A stretch of DNA of 64,000 nt from UBA937 sp031549725 (GCA_031549725.1 JAVBPH010000001.1:55020-119019), one strand, 5' to 3'; shown: positions 51,581-60,069, counted from the stretch's first letter. Numbers and translations are program-made. Notes: generated from the sequence alone by a model not told the origin.

Positions 51581-51973
51581 TGTGGCATAAAATGAAGAAA
51601 TAAGGGAGTGCCCTGGATATCAATGTATCCCCAAGCATAAGCATACATTGATCCGGATAATCCGTCATTTTAGAATAAGGGGACTGTCTTTTGATGAACA
51701 AATCCATGTATCTATTTTTTTAGTTAAGAATCTTTTTCAAAACTTTAGTTTTTGAAAAAGGCCCCTGAACACCATGATTATACCTTTTCAAAGGAATAGT
51801 AATTTTATATACTATATAAAATTATTTTATAAAAGGGGGATCACCCGGAATACAAAATGTTCTGTTTTATGTCATTGAGAACAGTTCTTTGTTCAATAGC
51901 ACCGTAGTGCTGTTGATTTTCTCATGTAAATCAAAATGTTAAATTACTAATCAATCAAATTAAGGAAGTATTT
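51581..51973 (+). promoter_or_regulatory. Structured A+T-rich leader region of the radical SAM/GT1 operon
   Basis: This 393-base gap has several palindromes: ATCAATGTAT/ATACATTGAT (51619-51628 with 51643-51652, perfect), a family A-like hairpin at 51732-51760, a perfect 11-bp A+T palindrome at 51801-51823, TGTTCT/AGAACA (51858-51863 with 51878-51883), and CAATAGCAC/GTGCTGTTG (51894-51902 with 51907-51915, one wobble) followed by ATTTT. The last is terminator-like and lies about 60 bases before the radical SAM start, which suggests attenuation; that is inference. AAGGAAG is the ribosome-binding site. Confidence 0.4.
51732..51760. repeat. Isolated family A hairpin III-like palindrome
   Basis: CTTTTTCAAAACT and AGTTTTTGAAAAAG pair with a one-base bulge. 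It matches hairpin III of the family A elements but stands alone. Confidence 0.5.
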
Positions 51974-53185
51974 ATGGAAGCAAAACGTAGCAAGAGTTCA
52001 TTTAATACCATGAGTTCCAAACGTAAACTGGAATCGGTCTTTCTTTTTGTAACAGGAAGATGCAACGCCAAATGCGCCATGTGTTTTTATGCGGATGATA
52101 TGAATAAAAAAGCACCGGAATTGAATTTTGATGAAATTAAAAAACTCTCTGAAAGCGCCGGGAATTTCAACCGTCTTTGGCTGTCCGGGGGCGAGCCCAG
52201 CCTCCGGGAGGATTTGCCGGAAATAATTGAGATGTTCTACAAAAATAACCATATCAAGGATGTAAACTTTCCTTCCAACGGGATAAAGGGCGACACGCTG
52301 GTGGAATGGCTGAAGCGCCTCCGTGGGAGCTGTCCGGATCTTAACATGACCATCAGTATTTCCCTGGATGGTTTTGAAAAGACCCATAATAAACAGCGGG
52401 GAGTAACAAGTTTTTACCAGGCTGTAGAAACCTTGAAAAAAATCGATGACAATTTCAAGGATGACGGCAAGGTCCTTAAAAATATCGCTACTGTTATTAC
52501 CAAATATAATGTGGATGAACTCATGGACTACATGCTTTGGGTGTTTGGACGGTTCAATATTTCCACCCATACCGTGGAGGCCGCCCGGGGTGTAACCAGG
52601 GAGGATGGTGTAAAGGTTCTTACTGAAAAAAGCCTCCGGGAAATACAGGACAATATTGTTCCCTATTACGTCGCTTATGCAGACCGGATTGCTGAAGGAG
52701 TGGACAGCGGTATAGGTAAACGGATTACCCGCTTCTTTTATCTTGGACTTATGCGTTCCATGTACAATATCCGGGCAAGCAATATCGACAAGCCCAGCCC
52801 CTGGGGGATGGATTGCACCGCCGGGGAAACCACCCTCGTTATCGACTATGACGGAAGGTTCCGTTCCTGTGAACTCCGGGAACCCATCGGCAATGTTAAG
52901 GACTACAATTGCAATGTGCAGGACATTCTTTACGGGGAAGCCATGAAAAAGGAAATTGCCGATATAGGATACGGTTACAAGGCCAATTGCTGGTGTACCC
53001 ATGGGTGCTGGATCATGTCCTCCATTGTTTTTAATCCGGGAAAAATGATCGGGATGCTCTTTAAGGCAAACAAGGAAAGCAAAAAGCTCAACAGGCCCCT
53101 GAATATCCAGGAGGATGTTCTTAGGGATATTGAATCAAAATATCATCTTGATACAAACAAGCTGACGCAGATTGGGCTTATATGA
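51974..53185 (+). CDS. Radical SAM protein with SPASM-like C-terminus
   Basis: A 403-residue radical SAM enzyme. The [4Fe-4S] site is CNAKCAMC (C30, C34, C37), and GGEPSLRED is the SAM-binding motif. The C-terminal part has further cysteines, MDCTAGETTLVIDYDGRFRSC and CWCTHGCW, the arrangement of SPASM/twitch domains that hold auxiliary clusters. It is not the sulfatase maturase (that gene is at 56478). Its stop overlaps the start of the GT1 gene by 4 bases, so the pair probably acts in one pathway, for example making or modifying a glycosylated lipid or peptide. No small precursor peptide gene is evident beside it. Confidence 0.9.
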   Translation: MEAKRSKSSFNTMSSKRKLESVFLFVTGRCNAKCAMCFYADDMNKKAPELNFDEIKKLSESAGNFNRLWLSGGEPSLREDLPEIIEMFYKNNHIKDVNFPSNGIKGDTLVEWLKRLRGSCPDLNMTISISLDGFEKTHNKQRGVTSFYQAVETLKKIDDNFKDDGKVLKNIATVITKYNVDELMDYMLWVFGRFNISTHTVEAARGVTREDGVKVLTEKSLREIQDNIVPYYVAYADRIAEGVDSGIGKRITRFFYLGLMRSMYNIRASNIDKPSPWGMDCTAGETTLVIDYDGRFRSCELREPIGNVKDYNCNVQDILYGEAMKKEIADIGYGYKANCWCTHGCWIMSSIVFNPGKMIGMLFKANKESKKLNRPLNIQEDVLRDIESKYHLDTNKLTQIGLI

Positions 53186-54426
53186 AAATATTTTTAATAA
53201 CCCGGGGTTCCCAGGGGGACATATACCCTTATCTCGTCCTGGCGGGGGCCCTGAAAAAAGAGGGGCATGAGGTTACCATAAGTCTGCCCAGAGTCTTTGA
53301 AAAAGAAGCCCTGGCATTCGGCCTGAACTATATGCTTCAGAATTACGATGATATCAACACACTAATGGAAACATCCAAAAGTAACCGCGATCTTTTAGGA
53401 TGGGTTAACCGGATTACGGAACAGCAATTCAATGAATACATTCCTGTCCTGGAAAAGCATGATATCCTGGTTGCAACCAACACGGAATTTGCCGCACCAA
53501 GCATAGCCGAATACTGCAAAAAACCGCTTATCCGGACTGCCTATGCACCGTTTATACCGGGACCCAATATTCCTCCCCCGGTAATGCCCTGGCCTAAACC
53601 GCATCCGGTGATTAGACCCATGGTACTATGGTCCATGCTTAACCTAAGTATCAATGTACTGACCAAGGGTATTATCAATAAAAACAGAAAAGCCAGGGGC
53701 CTGGCTCCTGTTAAGGACCTGGGGGATCATGCACCTTCCCGGGCGAATAATTTCCTGATGTACAGTTCTGTTCTTGGCAATACCGATCCCGGATGGAAGT
53801 ATACCTGGGATATCGGCGGTTACTGTTTTAATGATTATTTACCCTATGACGAGAAGGCCTATAAAAAATTGACCGAGTTTATTAGTAAAGATGATAAGCC
53901 GGTTCTCTTTTTTACCCTTGGAAGCTGCAAGGCAAAACAAAAGGACCTTATCTGTGAATGGCTCCTGGATATCTGTGTCCGGCGGGGATACAGATTTGTG
54001 GTAGGTTCCGGCTGGTGGAAAACCGGTACGAATCTTGAGGGAAATGAAAACCTGTTTGTTCTGGATGGTTTTCTTCCCCATTGCCGGATATTTCCCCTCT
54101 TTGACGGACTCATTCACCATGGCGGCTGCGGAACAACCCATAGTGCCGGGCGTGCAGGAAAACCCCAGATGATTGTTCCTATCTTTGTGGATCAGCATTA
54201 CTGGGGAAACCGGGCGTTTGAACTTGGGGTTGGACCCAATTATATGGGAGTCACCAGGGTAAACAAGGAAAAACTGGAAAAGGCTGTTATAGATCTTATG
54301 AGCAATCCCGTATATAAACAGAATGCCGCCGCCATGGCTGAAAAAATAAGGACCGAGAACGGTGTCCAGGTTTTATGCGATAAAATAAACAACCTTTGTT
54401 TATCCGGGAATGCCGCAGAGGGTTAA
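53182..54426 (+). CDS. GT1-family glycosyltransferase (sterol/macrolide glucosyltransferase-like)
   Basis: A 414-residue GT-B glycosyltransferase of family 1. It begins MKIFLITRGSQGDIYPYLVL, typical of lipid or natural-product glucosyltransferases, and the donor-binding signature is the HHGGCGTTHSAGRAGKPQMIVP block followed by FVDQHYWGNRAFELGVGP. There is no signal peptide. The acceptor is unknown; sterol- or macrolide-like small molecules are known for the family. It overlaps the radical SAM gene by ATGA. Downstream comes repeat B2. Confidence 0.9.
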   Translation: MKIFLITRGSQGDIYPYLVLAGALKKEGHEVTISLPRVFEKEALAFGLNYMLQNYDDINTLMETSKSNRDLLGWVNRITEQQFNEYIPVLEKHDILVATNTEFAAPSIAEYCKKPLIRTAYAPFIPGPNIPPPVMPWPKPHPVIRPMVLWSMLNLSINVLTKGIINKNRKARGLAPVKDLGDHAPSRANNFLMYSSVLGNTDPGWKYTWDIGGYCFNDYLPYDEKAYKKLTEFISKDDKPVLFFTLGSCKAKQKDLICEWLLDICVRRGYRFVVGSGWWKTGTNLEGNENLFVLDGFLPHCRIFPLFDGLIHHGGCGTTHSAGRAGKPQMIVPIFVDQHYWGNRAFELGVGPNYMGVTRVNKEKLEKAVIDLMSNPVYKQNAAAMAEKIRTENGVQVLCDKINNLCLSGNAAEG

Positions 54427-54524
54427 AACAGATAGGAGCAGCAAACGGAACTGGCTGAACTGGTTGGGAGATCACCGAAAGGGACACACAGGGTCAACTC
54501 CGCGCATCTCCGTTGTGATAATAG

Positions 54525-54621
54525 AAAACTTCTAAAAACTGAAGTTTTTAGAAGTTTTCCTTAGAAATAAAAAATCTCCAGGGGCACCTCTAAAAATCCT
54601 ATCAAGTTTTTAGAGGTGCCC
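54525..54621 (+). repeat. Family B repeat, copy B2 (middle hairpin deleted)
   Basis: Stem III, AAAACTTCTAAAAACT (54525-54540) with its complement (54543-54558), is a perfect 16-bp palindrome. Stem I, GGGCACCTCTAAAAA (54582-54596) with 54607-54621, is a perfect 15-bp stem. Between them only the right part of the middle hairpin remains (AATAAAAAATCTCC). It lies in the convergent gap between the GT1 and HAD genes, 21 bases before the HAD stop, and could terminate both transcripts. Confidence 0.75.
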
Positions 54622-54642
54622 AATATTCCGGATCAGGAAAAT

Positions 54643-55632
54643 TTATTTAGAAAACACAATTCCCCAGTCCTTCGCCATATCCACCACATGCCATTGTTTT
54701 GCTGCGGCAGCATTTAATGAAGCATTATCAGGCTCGGAATATGAAAATTCCCGTTCCGCATCATTATGGTTTACCAGAAGCTGGAATGAGTGATACCTGC
54801 TACCCTGGGAAAATTCCAGCATCTGTATGTCCCCGCTGCTCCGTTCATTCCCGCAGGCGAATACCGGACGCTTTCCTATATGCAGCTGAATACCCTCCGG
54901 TTTTGTTGCCTGGTCGTTCATCCGGAGCATCCCCGCTGACCGGATCAGGTTACTGGTTTTTTCATCGAAGGTATATTTCATCGCACTCCCAATGACCTGT
55001 TCGGGGGGAATACCGTAACATTCCATGGAGATTGCCCTGACAAAATCAATATCTCCCCCGGTACATATATACGTTCTGAAACCATTTGCCCGGAGATAAT
55101 TCAGCAGTTCCACCTGGGGCTTGTAAGCCAGCTGGGAACCTTTAAGATCATACCGGGGATATGTAAAACCCGCAAAGAATTCTTTTATTTCAGCATTAAA
55201 TTTTTCGGTACTCATTCCCGATTGGGCAGCCGAAACCAGTGCTTCCAAAGCCTTTAGTCCTTCTTTCGCAAAATAGGCTTCGTCTTTTTCAGCAAGAGCT
55301 TTAAAGGGCTGTTTCTGCGCAAGCCCGGGGTCCTGCTGAATCATTTTTAATACCCGCCATTTAATAAATTCTCCTTCTATCACAGGCTGTTCGGGCCAAA
55401 GGGTTCCGTCATTATCAAAGGCTGCAATCCTGTCTTCCGGGGGAATAAAATCCGGGCTGTCCTTCCTGGTTACCCGCTGGACATATTCAATAATTGCCTG
55501 TTTTGTATTTCCTTCATTCCAGGAAGGAAGGGTATTGCTTCCCTGGTTGTTCGGATTAATATTGCATGCACTAAAAACAAGCAGCAGCGAAACCAGTATG
55601 GATAACGTTAAAATCAGTCTTTTGTTTTTCAT
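54643..55632 (-). CDS. HAD-superfamily phosphatase lipoprotein
   Basis: A 329-residue exported lipoprotein. The signal peptide ends in a lipobox with C23 (LLVFSAC). The HAD catalytic motif is AAFDNDGTLWPEQ near residue 70, with the nucleophile and acid Asp two residues apart. Motif II-like YICTGGDIDFV and the motif IV-like FACGNERSSGDIQMLEF follow. An extracytoplasmic HAD enzyme suggests an acid phosphatase releasing phosphate from outside substrates. AGAGGT gives the start. It is in the same direction as, and 103 bases after, the trigger-factor-like gene, so it may be the last gene of the sulfatase cluster. Confidence 0.85.
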   Translation of the reverse strand: MKNKRLILTLSILVSLLLVFSACNINPNNQGSNTLPSWNEGNTKQAIIEYVQRVTRKDSPDFIPPEDRIAAFDNDGTLWPEQPVIEGEFIKWRVLKMIQQDPGLAQKQPFKALAEKDEAYFAKEGLKALEALVSAAQSGMSTEKFNAEIKEFFAGFTYPRYDLKGSQLAYKPQVELLNYLRANGFRTYICTGGDIDFVRAISMECYGIPPEQVIGSAMKYTFDEKTSNLIRSAGMLRMNDQATKPEGIQLHIGKRPVFACGNERSSGDIQMLEFSQGSRYHSFQLLVNHNDAEREFSYSEPDNASLNAAAAKQWHVVDMAKDWGIVFSK

Positions 55633-55735
55633 TTTTACCTCTAAGTATATAATATTATTAATTGCATCAAATTACAAAATTTAAAAATTTGATTAAGAAC
55701 AGAATTGTAAGAGATAAAACCGGGTTTTGGATCTG

Positions 55736-56488
55736 TTATTTTTGTATATCGATGATATAACCCAGGACAAATTCCGCCAGGAGCAAATCACGAAGCCTTG
55801 AAAGACCGTTGTTTTCAATCAGATAATCCTTAAGTTCCTGGGGAGTTACATCACTGGCCTCTGCAATTTTCTGAATGCGTCTTTCCAAATCTTTCTCATC
55901 AACCTGGATATTATCAAGCCCGGCAATTTTTTTCAGAATGAGCATAAGTTTTACCCTGTTTGCCGCTTCCCTGCGCTGCTCCTCTTCGGAGTCATAATCA
56001 TTTTCATCGGAAAAAAGCAGTTCCCGGTCAATAAAATCATGGTGCAGTTCAAAGGAAACCTGCTCCAGGAGTTTTTTTGATATCTCGGTACATTTATCCT
56101 CATGGCTTTCCGCGTGCAGGTTCAAGTGTGTATAATCCGGAATTTCAAATTTGGGCATTTTTAAAAAATTTGCCTGGAATGAAAAATGGCTGCCCGGTTC
56201 AATTTCCAGGCAGCTTATTGATACGGGTGATCCCGCTTCAATATCTTTCTCCTTAAGGGCTGACCTGCATAAATATTCCGTGCAGCGGGAACCTAGATCA
56301 TTGTAGATAGACCTCCGGAATTTCTGTTCAATAATATGGATTGGTACTTTATCCTTCCTGAATCCCTTTACCGGCAGACTGGAATAGTTTTTCAGAATAT
56401 TTTCATAATCCCCTTTGACGGTTTCCCATCCGGTGGAAATGAATAACTCCGCATTAAACTGATCCTGTTTTCTTATTTCAATTTTCAT
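55736..56488 (-). CDS. Trigger factor-like chaperone lacking the PPIase domain
   Basis: A 250-residue protein. The first 120 residues resemble the trigger factor N-domain: SLPVKGFRKDKVPIHIIEQKF carries the ribosome-binding GFRxGKxP-type signature (here GFRKDKVP), and FSFQANFLKMPKFEIPDYTHL matches the end of that domain. The rest is a helical substrate-binding C-domain (REAANRVKLMLILKKIAGLDNIQVDEKDLE). The FKBP-type PPIase domain normally between the two is absent. It overlaps the end of the sulfatase maturase by 11 bases, so it is translated with it. A dedicated chaperone for the sulfatase or maturase is a good guess. An earlier in-frame ATG at 56515 is less likely. Confidence 0.8.
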   Translation of the reverse strand: MKIEIRKQDQFNAELFISTGWETVKGDYENILKNYSSLPVKGFRKDKVPIHIIEQKFRRSIYNDLGSRCTEYLCRSALKEKDIEAGSPVSISCLEIEPGSHFSFQANFLKMPKFEIPDYTHLNLHAESHEDKCTEISKKLLEQVSFELHHDFIDRELLFSDENDYDSEEEQRREAANRVKLMLILKKIAGLDNIQVDEKDLERRIQKIAEASDVTPQELKDYLIENNGLSRLRDLLLAEFVLGYIIDIQK

Positions 56489-57773
56489 AGGCTGCTTTTT
56501 CCAGTGGAGGAACATCGGATGCTACTTCATAACCCAGCTGCTGTACAATAGTCCTGATGTACGGATCAATGTGGCTGAAATATTTATAAAGACCCCGGCA
56601 GAGATAATTCAGCCCTTTTTCTCCGAATTGGGTTTTTAATAACCGGTTCTTGGGACATTCCCCGGAGCAGGCAAAAAGATACCGGCATTGACGGCATTTG
56701 ATGGGGAGCATCTTGTCCTTGGCATAGCCAAAGCTTTCCTGTCGTGGGGATAAGGCCATGTCCGCGATTGGCCTTTCCCTGATGTTGCCCAGTTTATATT
56801 CGGGATACACATAGTGGTCGCAGCTGTAGAGGCTTCCGTCATGTTCCAATGCAAGACCTTTTCCGCAGATAGGGGAAAAAATGCAAAGTTTGGAAGGATG
56901 ACCCATCCACTGTTCCACCGCACTGTCGAAAAAGGGAACCACAATATTGCCAATATCATGTTTAAACCATTCATCGAATGCGGTAATCAGGAAATTCCCG
57001 TAATCCCCGGGGGACACGCACCAGGGAGCTACCACGGATTCGGGATGATCCGGCTGTATCCGGGGAGAGTCGTCAACGGGGATATCCTCATTTTTCCAGA
57101 ATTGGGGAGCTGTGGTGGTAAATGATTTCGGTTCCACAATAGGAATAAACTGCATCTGCCTGCTTTTTACTATATCTCTGAGGAAGCGGTACACCTCCAG
57201 GGGATGTTTCGAATTAACGTTGTTCACGACCGTCAGGGTGGCAAAATCAACATTGTGTTTATGGAGGAGTTCCGCGGTCCGCATTACCCGGTCAAAGGAA
57301 CCTTTTCCGCTGGTGAATACCCGGTGATGGTCATGCATTTCCCTGGGACCGTCGATGCTTAGTCCCACAAGGAAATGGTTTTCATGGAGGAAGCGGCACC
57401 ATTCATCGTCAATCATTGTCCCGTTTGTCTGCAGGTCATTTTCGCACCGGACATAGGCAGGGTTGTATTTTTTCTGGAGCGCAACGACCTTTTTAAAGAA
57501 ATCCAGGCCCAGCAGACTTGGTTCGCCTCCCTGCCAGGAAAAAACAATTTCCTTTGAGTTCTGCTGTTCTATATATTGTCTGATAAAGTCTTCCAGGGTT
57601 TCATCCGACATCCGCCACCGGCTGTTGGTGCTAAGAAGGTCCTCCTTGCTGAGATAATAGCAATAGCTGCAGTTGAGATTGCAGATGGGCCCGGCTGCTT
57701 TTATCATAGTATGAATTCTGACCACAGGCTTTCCCCGGAAAAGAGGTTCTTTTTGTAATTGTACATTTTCCAT
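56478..57773 (-). CDS. Anaerobic sulfatase-maturating enzyme (radical SAM, SPASM)
   Basis: A 431-residue radical SAM enzyme that oxidises the active-site Cys or Ser of sulfatases to formylglycine without oxygen. The first cluster is CNLNCSYC (C31, C35, C38), with WQGGEPSLLG as SAM motif. The C-terminal SPASM region carries CRQCRYLFACSGECPKNR and other cysteines for two auxiliary clusters, exactly as in anSMEs. The substrate is almost certainly the neighbouring sulfatase with CTAGR. Its stop overlaps the trigger-factor-like gene. AGGAAA precedes the ATG. Repeat B3 lies in the 310-base gap to the sulfatase gene. Confidence 0.94.
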   Translation of the reverse strand: MENVQLQKEPLFRGKPVVRIHTMIKAAGPICNLNCSYCYYLSKEDLLSTNSRWRMSDETLEDFIRQYIEQQNSKEIVFSWQGGEPSLLGLDFFKKVVALQKKYNPAYVRCENDLQTNGTMIDDEWCRFLHENHFLVGLSIDGPREMHDHHRVFTSGKGSFDRVMRTAELLHKHNVDFATLTVVNNVNSKHPLEVYRFLRDIVKSRQMQFIPIVEPKSFTTTAPQFWKNEDIPVDDSPRIQPDHPESVVAPWCVSPGDYGNFLITAFDEWFKHDIGNIVVPFFDSAVEQWMGHPSKLCIFSPICGKGLALEHDGSLYSCDHYVYPEYKLGNIRERPIADMALSPRQESFGYAKDKMLPIKCRQCRYLFACSGECPKNRLLKTQFGEKGLNYLCRGLYKYFSHIDPYIRTIVQQLGYEVASDVPPLEKAAYEN

Positions 57774-57825
57774 ATATTTTTCCTGTTTCTAAATTACCAC
57801 AATGAATGCGGGATGTAAAGAAATA

Positions 57826-57959
57826 AAGGAACTTCCAAAAACTTCAGTTTTTGGAAGTTTTCCTTAGATGTACTATGGAGAAACATTTTTATTTCGTTAT
57901 GGAATAAAAATTTCTCCTGGGGCACATCTGAAAATCTAACCAAGTTTTTAGATGTGTCC
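57826..57959 (+). repeat. Family B triple-hairpin repeat, copy B3 (complete)
   Basis: Stem III: AACTTCCAAAAACT (57830-57843) with 57846-57859, plus an outer AAGG/CCTT. Middle stem: GGAGAAA...TTTTTATT with AATAAAAA...TTTCTCC at about 57877-57917. Stem I: 57920-57934 with 57945-57959 (15 bp, two wobbles). Compared with B2, stem III has C-G where B2 has T-A, and stem I has A-T where B2 has C-G, both compensatory. It fills much of the 310-base gap between the sulfatase terminator and the maturase gene. Confidence 0.82.
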
Positions 57960-58040
57960 ATAATAGAGTTGCCCGGAAACCGCAGTAATCCAAAGACTGA
58001 AATCCGGGAATCAAACTGAAACCCTTTTTGTTGCTGGTAA

Positions 58041-58066
58041 AATGAAAACCCCGGCCAAGCCGGGGT
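58041..58066 (-). terminator. Rho-independent terminator of the sulfatase gene
   Basis: ACCCCGGC and GCCGGGGT (58048-58066) form an 8-bp G+C-rich stem with a 3-base loop, followed on the minus strand by TTTTCATTTT. It lies 17 bases past the sulfatase stop. Confidence 0.85.
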
Positions 58067-58083
58067 AAATACCGTATCATGTA

Positions 58084-59817
58084 TTATTTAGTTGTCTGAA
58101 GCTCCTTGAGCATCAGATCCCTTAAGGGATGTTCCTGCAGGGCTTTCTTCAGTTTCTGTTTTTCCAGTTCCTGCTGCATAATAACCGTGGGGTTGAAGCT
58201 GGGCGGGAAAGACCGGGGAGGATATTCCCTGAAGGTTTCGGCAAATTTGAATACCTCCTGCATGGAACCGTATACCGCACCGATTTCATTCAGGTTCCAG
58301 TCCCAGTAAGTATTGGAAGTAATGTCCGCCCTTTCAAAGGGGTCCTGCATCAGGTTGAAGATCTTCTGGAGCCGGAGTTCCGTAAAAGGTTCGGCCCAGA
58401 TACCCATGGTTCCCTGCAGGCGCTGTTCCGCATACACATACTTCATGGGACCCATGCGGAGTCCGACCAGCAGGCCGTCATCGTCGCTGTAGAAGAATTT
58501 GTCCCTGGCGCTCTTTACACCATTGTTATTGGCGGCTGACCCGGTTACGGTTTTCAGGAACTGGGACTGGTCATATCCGTCAAGATGGACCTTGTAGGTT
58601 TTTCCGTTGGCATTATACCCTGCCAGAAGTTTGTCAATGATTTTAGGTTCACCGGCAAATGCCAAAAGGGTAGGTACCCAGTCGTTATGGCTCATGATTT
58701 CATTGGTTACTGTTCCTGCGGCAATTACGCCGGGATAGCGGACCAGACAGGGAACCCGGAAGGCTCCTTCCCAGTTGGTATTCTTTTCGGAACGGAAAGG
58801 AGTCATGGCGCCGTCGGGCCATGTATTCATGTGGGGGCCATTGTCGGTGGTGTAGATTACTATAGTATTATCCGCGATCCCCATTTCATCCAGGGCTTTC
58901 AGGATCTGACCGACAGTATTGTCATGCTCGATCATACCGTCGAGGTATTCACTGTCACCATATGGGTAATTGCCCCGGTGTTCATCCCGGACATGGGTCC
59001 GCAGGTGCATCCTGGTAGAGTTGAAATAACAAAAGAAGGGTTTTCCTGCGGCATTCTGGCGCTTCATGAAATCGATAGCCGCTGCTGAAGTCTCATCATC
59101 GATGGTTTCCATGCGTTTTTTTGTCAAAGCACCGGTGTCAATGATGATCTGTTTTCCGACTTTGCCGAACCGCGGATCAACCGTGGGATCATCCAAAGCG
59201 GAGGCTTTGCACTTCAGGACTCCCCTGGGACCAAATGCTGCCAGGTATGCAGGGTCCTTGGGATAATCCGGCAGTTCCGGTTCTTCCTCTGCGTTCAGGT
59301 GATAAAGGTTACCGAAGAATTCATCGAAACCGTTTACCGTGGGCAAAGATTCGTTCCTGTCCCCCAGGTGGTTCTTTCCAAACTGACCTGTGGCATAACC
59401 CATGCTTTTCAGAAGACCTCCAATGGAAGGATCTTCCTGACTCATCCCCATGGGGGCACCGGGATAACCTACCTTGGTAAGTCCTGTCCTAAGGCCATGC
59501 TGGCCTGTAATAAAGGCGGCCCTTCCTGCAGTACAGGATTGTTCCCCGTAATAATGCTGGAATTTGATGCCCTCCCTGGCCAGCCGGTCAATGTTGGGAG
59601 TTTCATATCCCATTAAACCGCCGCTGTAAGCACTGACATTGGTGGTCCCAATATCGTCTCCCATGATTACCAAAATATTGGGCTGTTTTTTTGCAGGGGC
59701 ATTGGTTGTACGGCTTTGCTGGGCTTCTGCTTTCTGGGGAATCACAGTACCGGCCGCTAAAACCGCACCAATCACCGCAAATTTGCCGCAATTTTTTAGT
59801 TTTTCTTTAAGATTCAT
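58084..59817 (-). CDS. Secreted Cys-type sulfatase (arylsulfatase-like)
   Basis: A 577-residue sulfatase that hydrolyses sulfate esters outside the cytoplasm. The signal peptide ends near residue 32 (AEA, cleavage before QQ). The calcium-site residues lie in IMGDDIGTTN, and the formylglycine signature is CTAGRAAFITG, with C95 as the residue to be converted. The third position is Ala where CxPSR-type sulfatases have Pro. IVIYTTDNGPH supplies the later active-site Asp/Asn. It is followed by a terminator and then by its maturase and a chaperone-like gene, in the same direction. AAAGGAG gives a good start. Confidence 0.93.
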   Translation of the reverse strand: MNLKEKLKNCGKFAVIGAVLAAGTVIPQKAEAQQSRTTNAPAKKQPNILVIMGDDIGTTNVSAYSGGLMGYETPNIDRLAREGIKFQHYYGEQSCTAGRAAFITGQHGLRTGLTKVGYPGAPMGMSQEDPSIGGLLKSMGYATGQFGKNHLGDRNESLPTVNGFDEFFGNLYHLNAEEEPELPDYPKDPAYLAAFGPRGVLKCKASALDDPTVDPRFGKVGKQIIIDTGALTKKRMETIDDETSAAAIDFMKRQNAAGKPFFCYFNSTRMHLRTHVRDEHRGNYPYGDSEYLDGMIEHDNTVGQILKALDEMGIADNTIVIYTTDNGPHMNTWPDGAMTPFRSEKNTNWEGAFRVPCLVRYPGVIAAGTVTNEIMSHNDWVPTLLAFAGEPKIIDKLLAGYNANGKTYKVHLDGYDQSQFLKTVTGSAANNNGVKSARDKFFYSDDDGLLVGLRMGPMKYVYAEQRLQGTMGIWAEPFTELRLQKIFNLMQDPFERADITSNTYWDWNLNEIGAVYGSMQEVFKFAETFREYPPRSFPPSFNPTVIMQQELEKQKLKKALQEHPLRDLMLKELQTTK

Positions 59818-60036
59818 ATTTACTCCTTTATTTTAAATGATTACTGATTTTCGTAAAAATCACCTATTCTTAAATCTAATTCTTTAGGTAACGAATGTGA
59901 AGGAAAAATGCAAAATATCTATAGAATAAATACCAACCCTATAGGAATACCGGTTTTTTATGGTTTTTAAGTCTATCGGAAGGGTAAATAAGAAGGTTTT
60001 GGGGATAATCTCCGCTGGAAGATCATCCTGGTCATT
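59818..60036. other. Intergenic DNA upstream of the sulfatase gene
   Basis: This gap contains the sulfatase ribosome-binding site AAAGGAG and A+T-rich DNA with two CTATAG blocks (near 59929 and 59939). I see no convincing -35/-10 pair. Confidence 0.3.
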
Positions 60037-60069
60037 AAAAAAGCCCGGAACCTTTAGGATTCCGGGCTT
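60037..60069 (-). terminator. Rho-independent terminator of nifJ
   Basis: AAGCCCGGAA (60041-60050) pairs with TTCCGGGCTT (60060-60069), and on the minus strand a T-run follows. It lies 23 bases past the nifJ stop. Confidence 0.92.
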
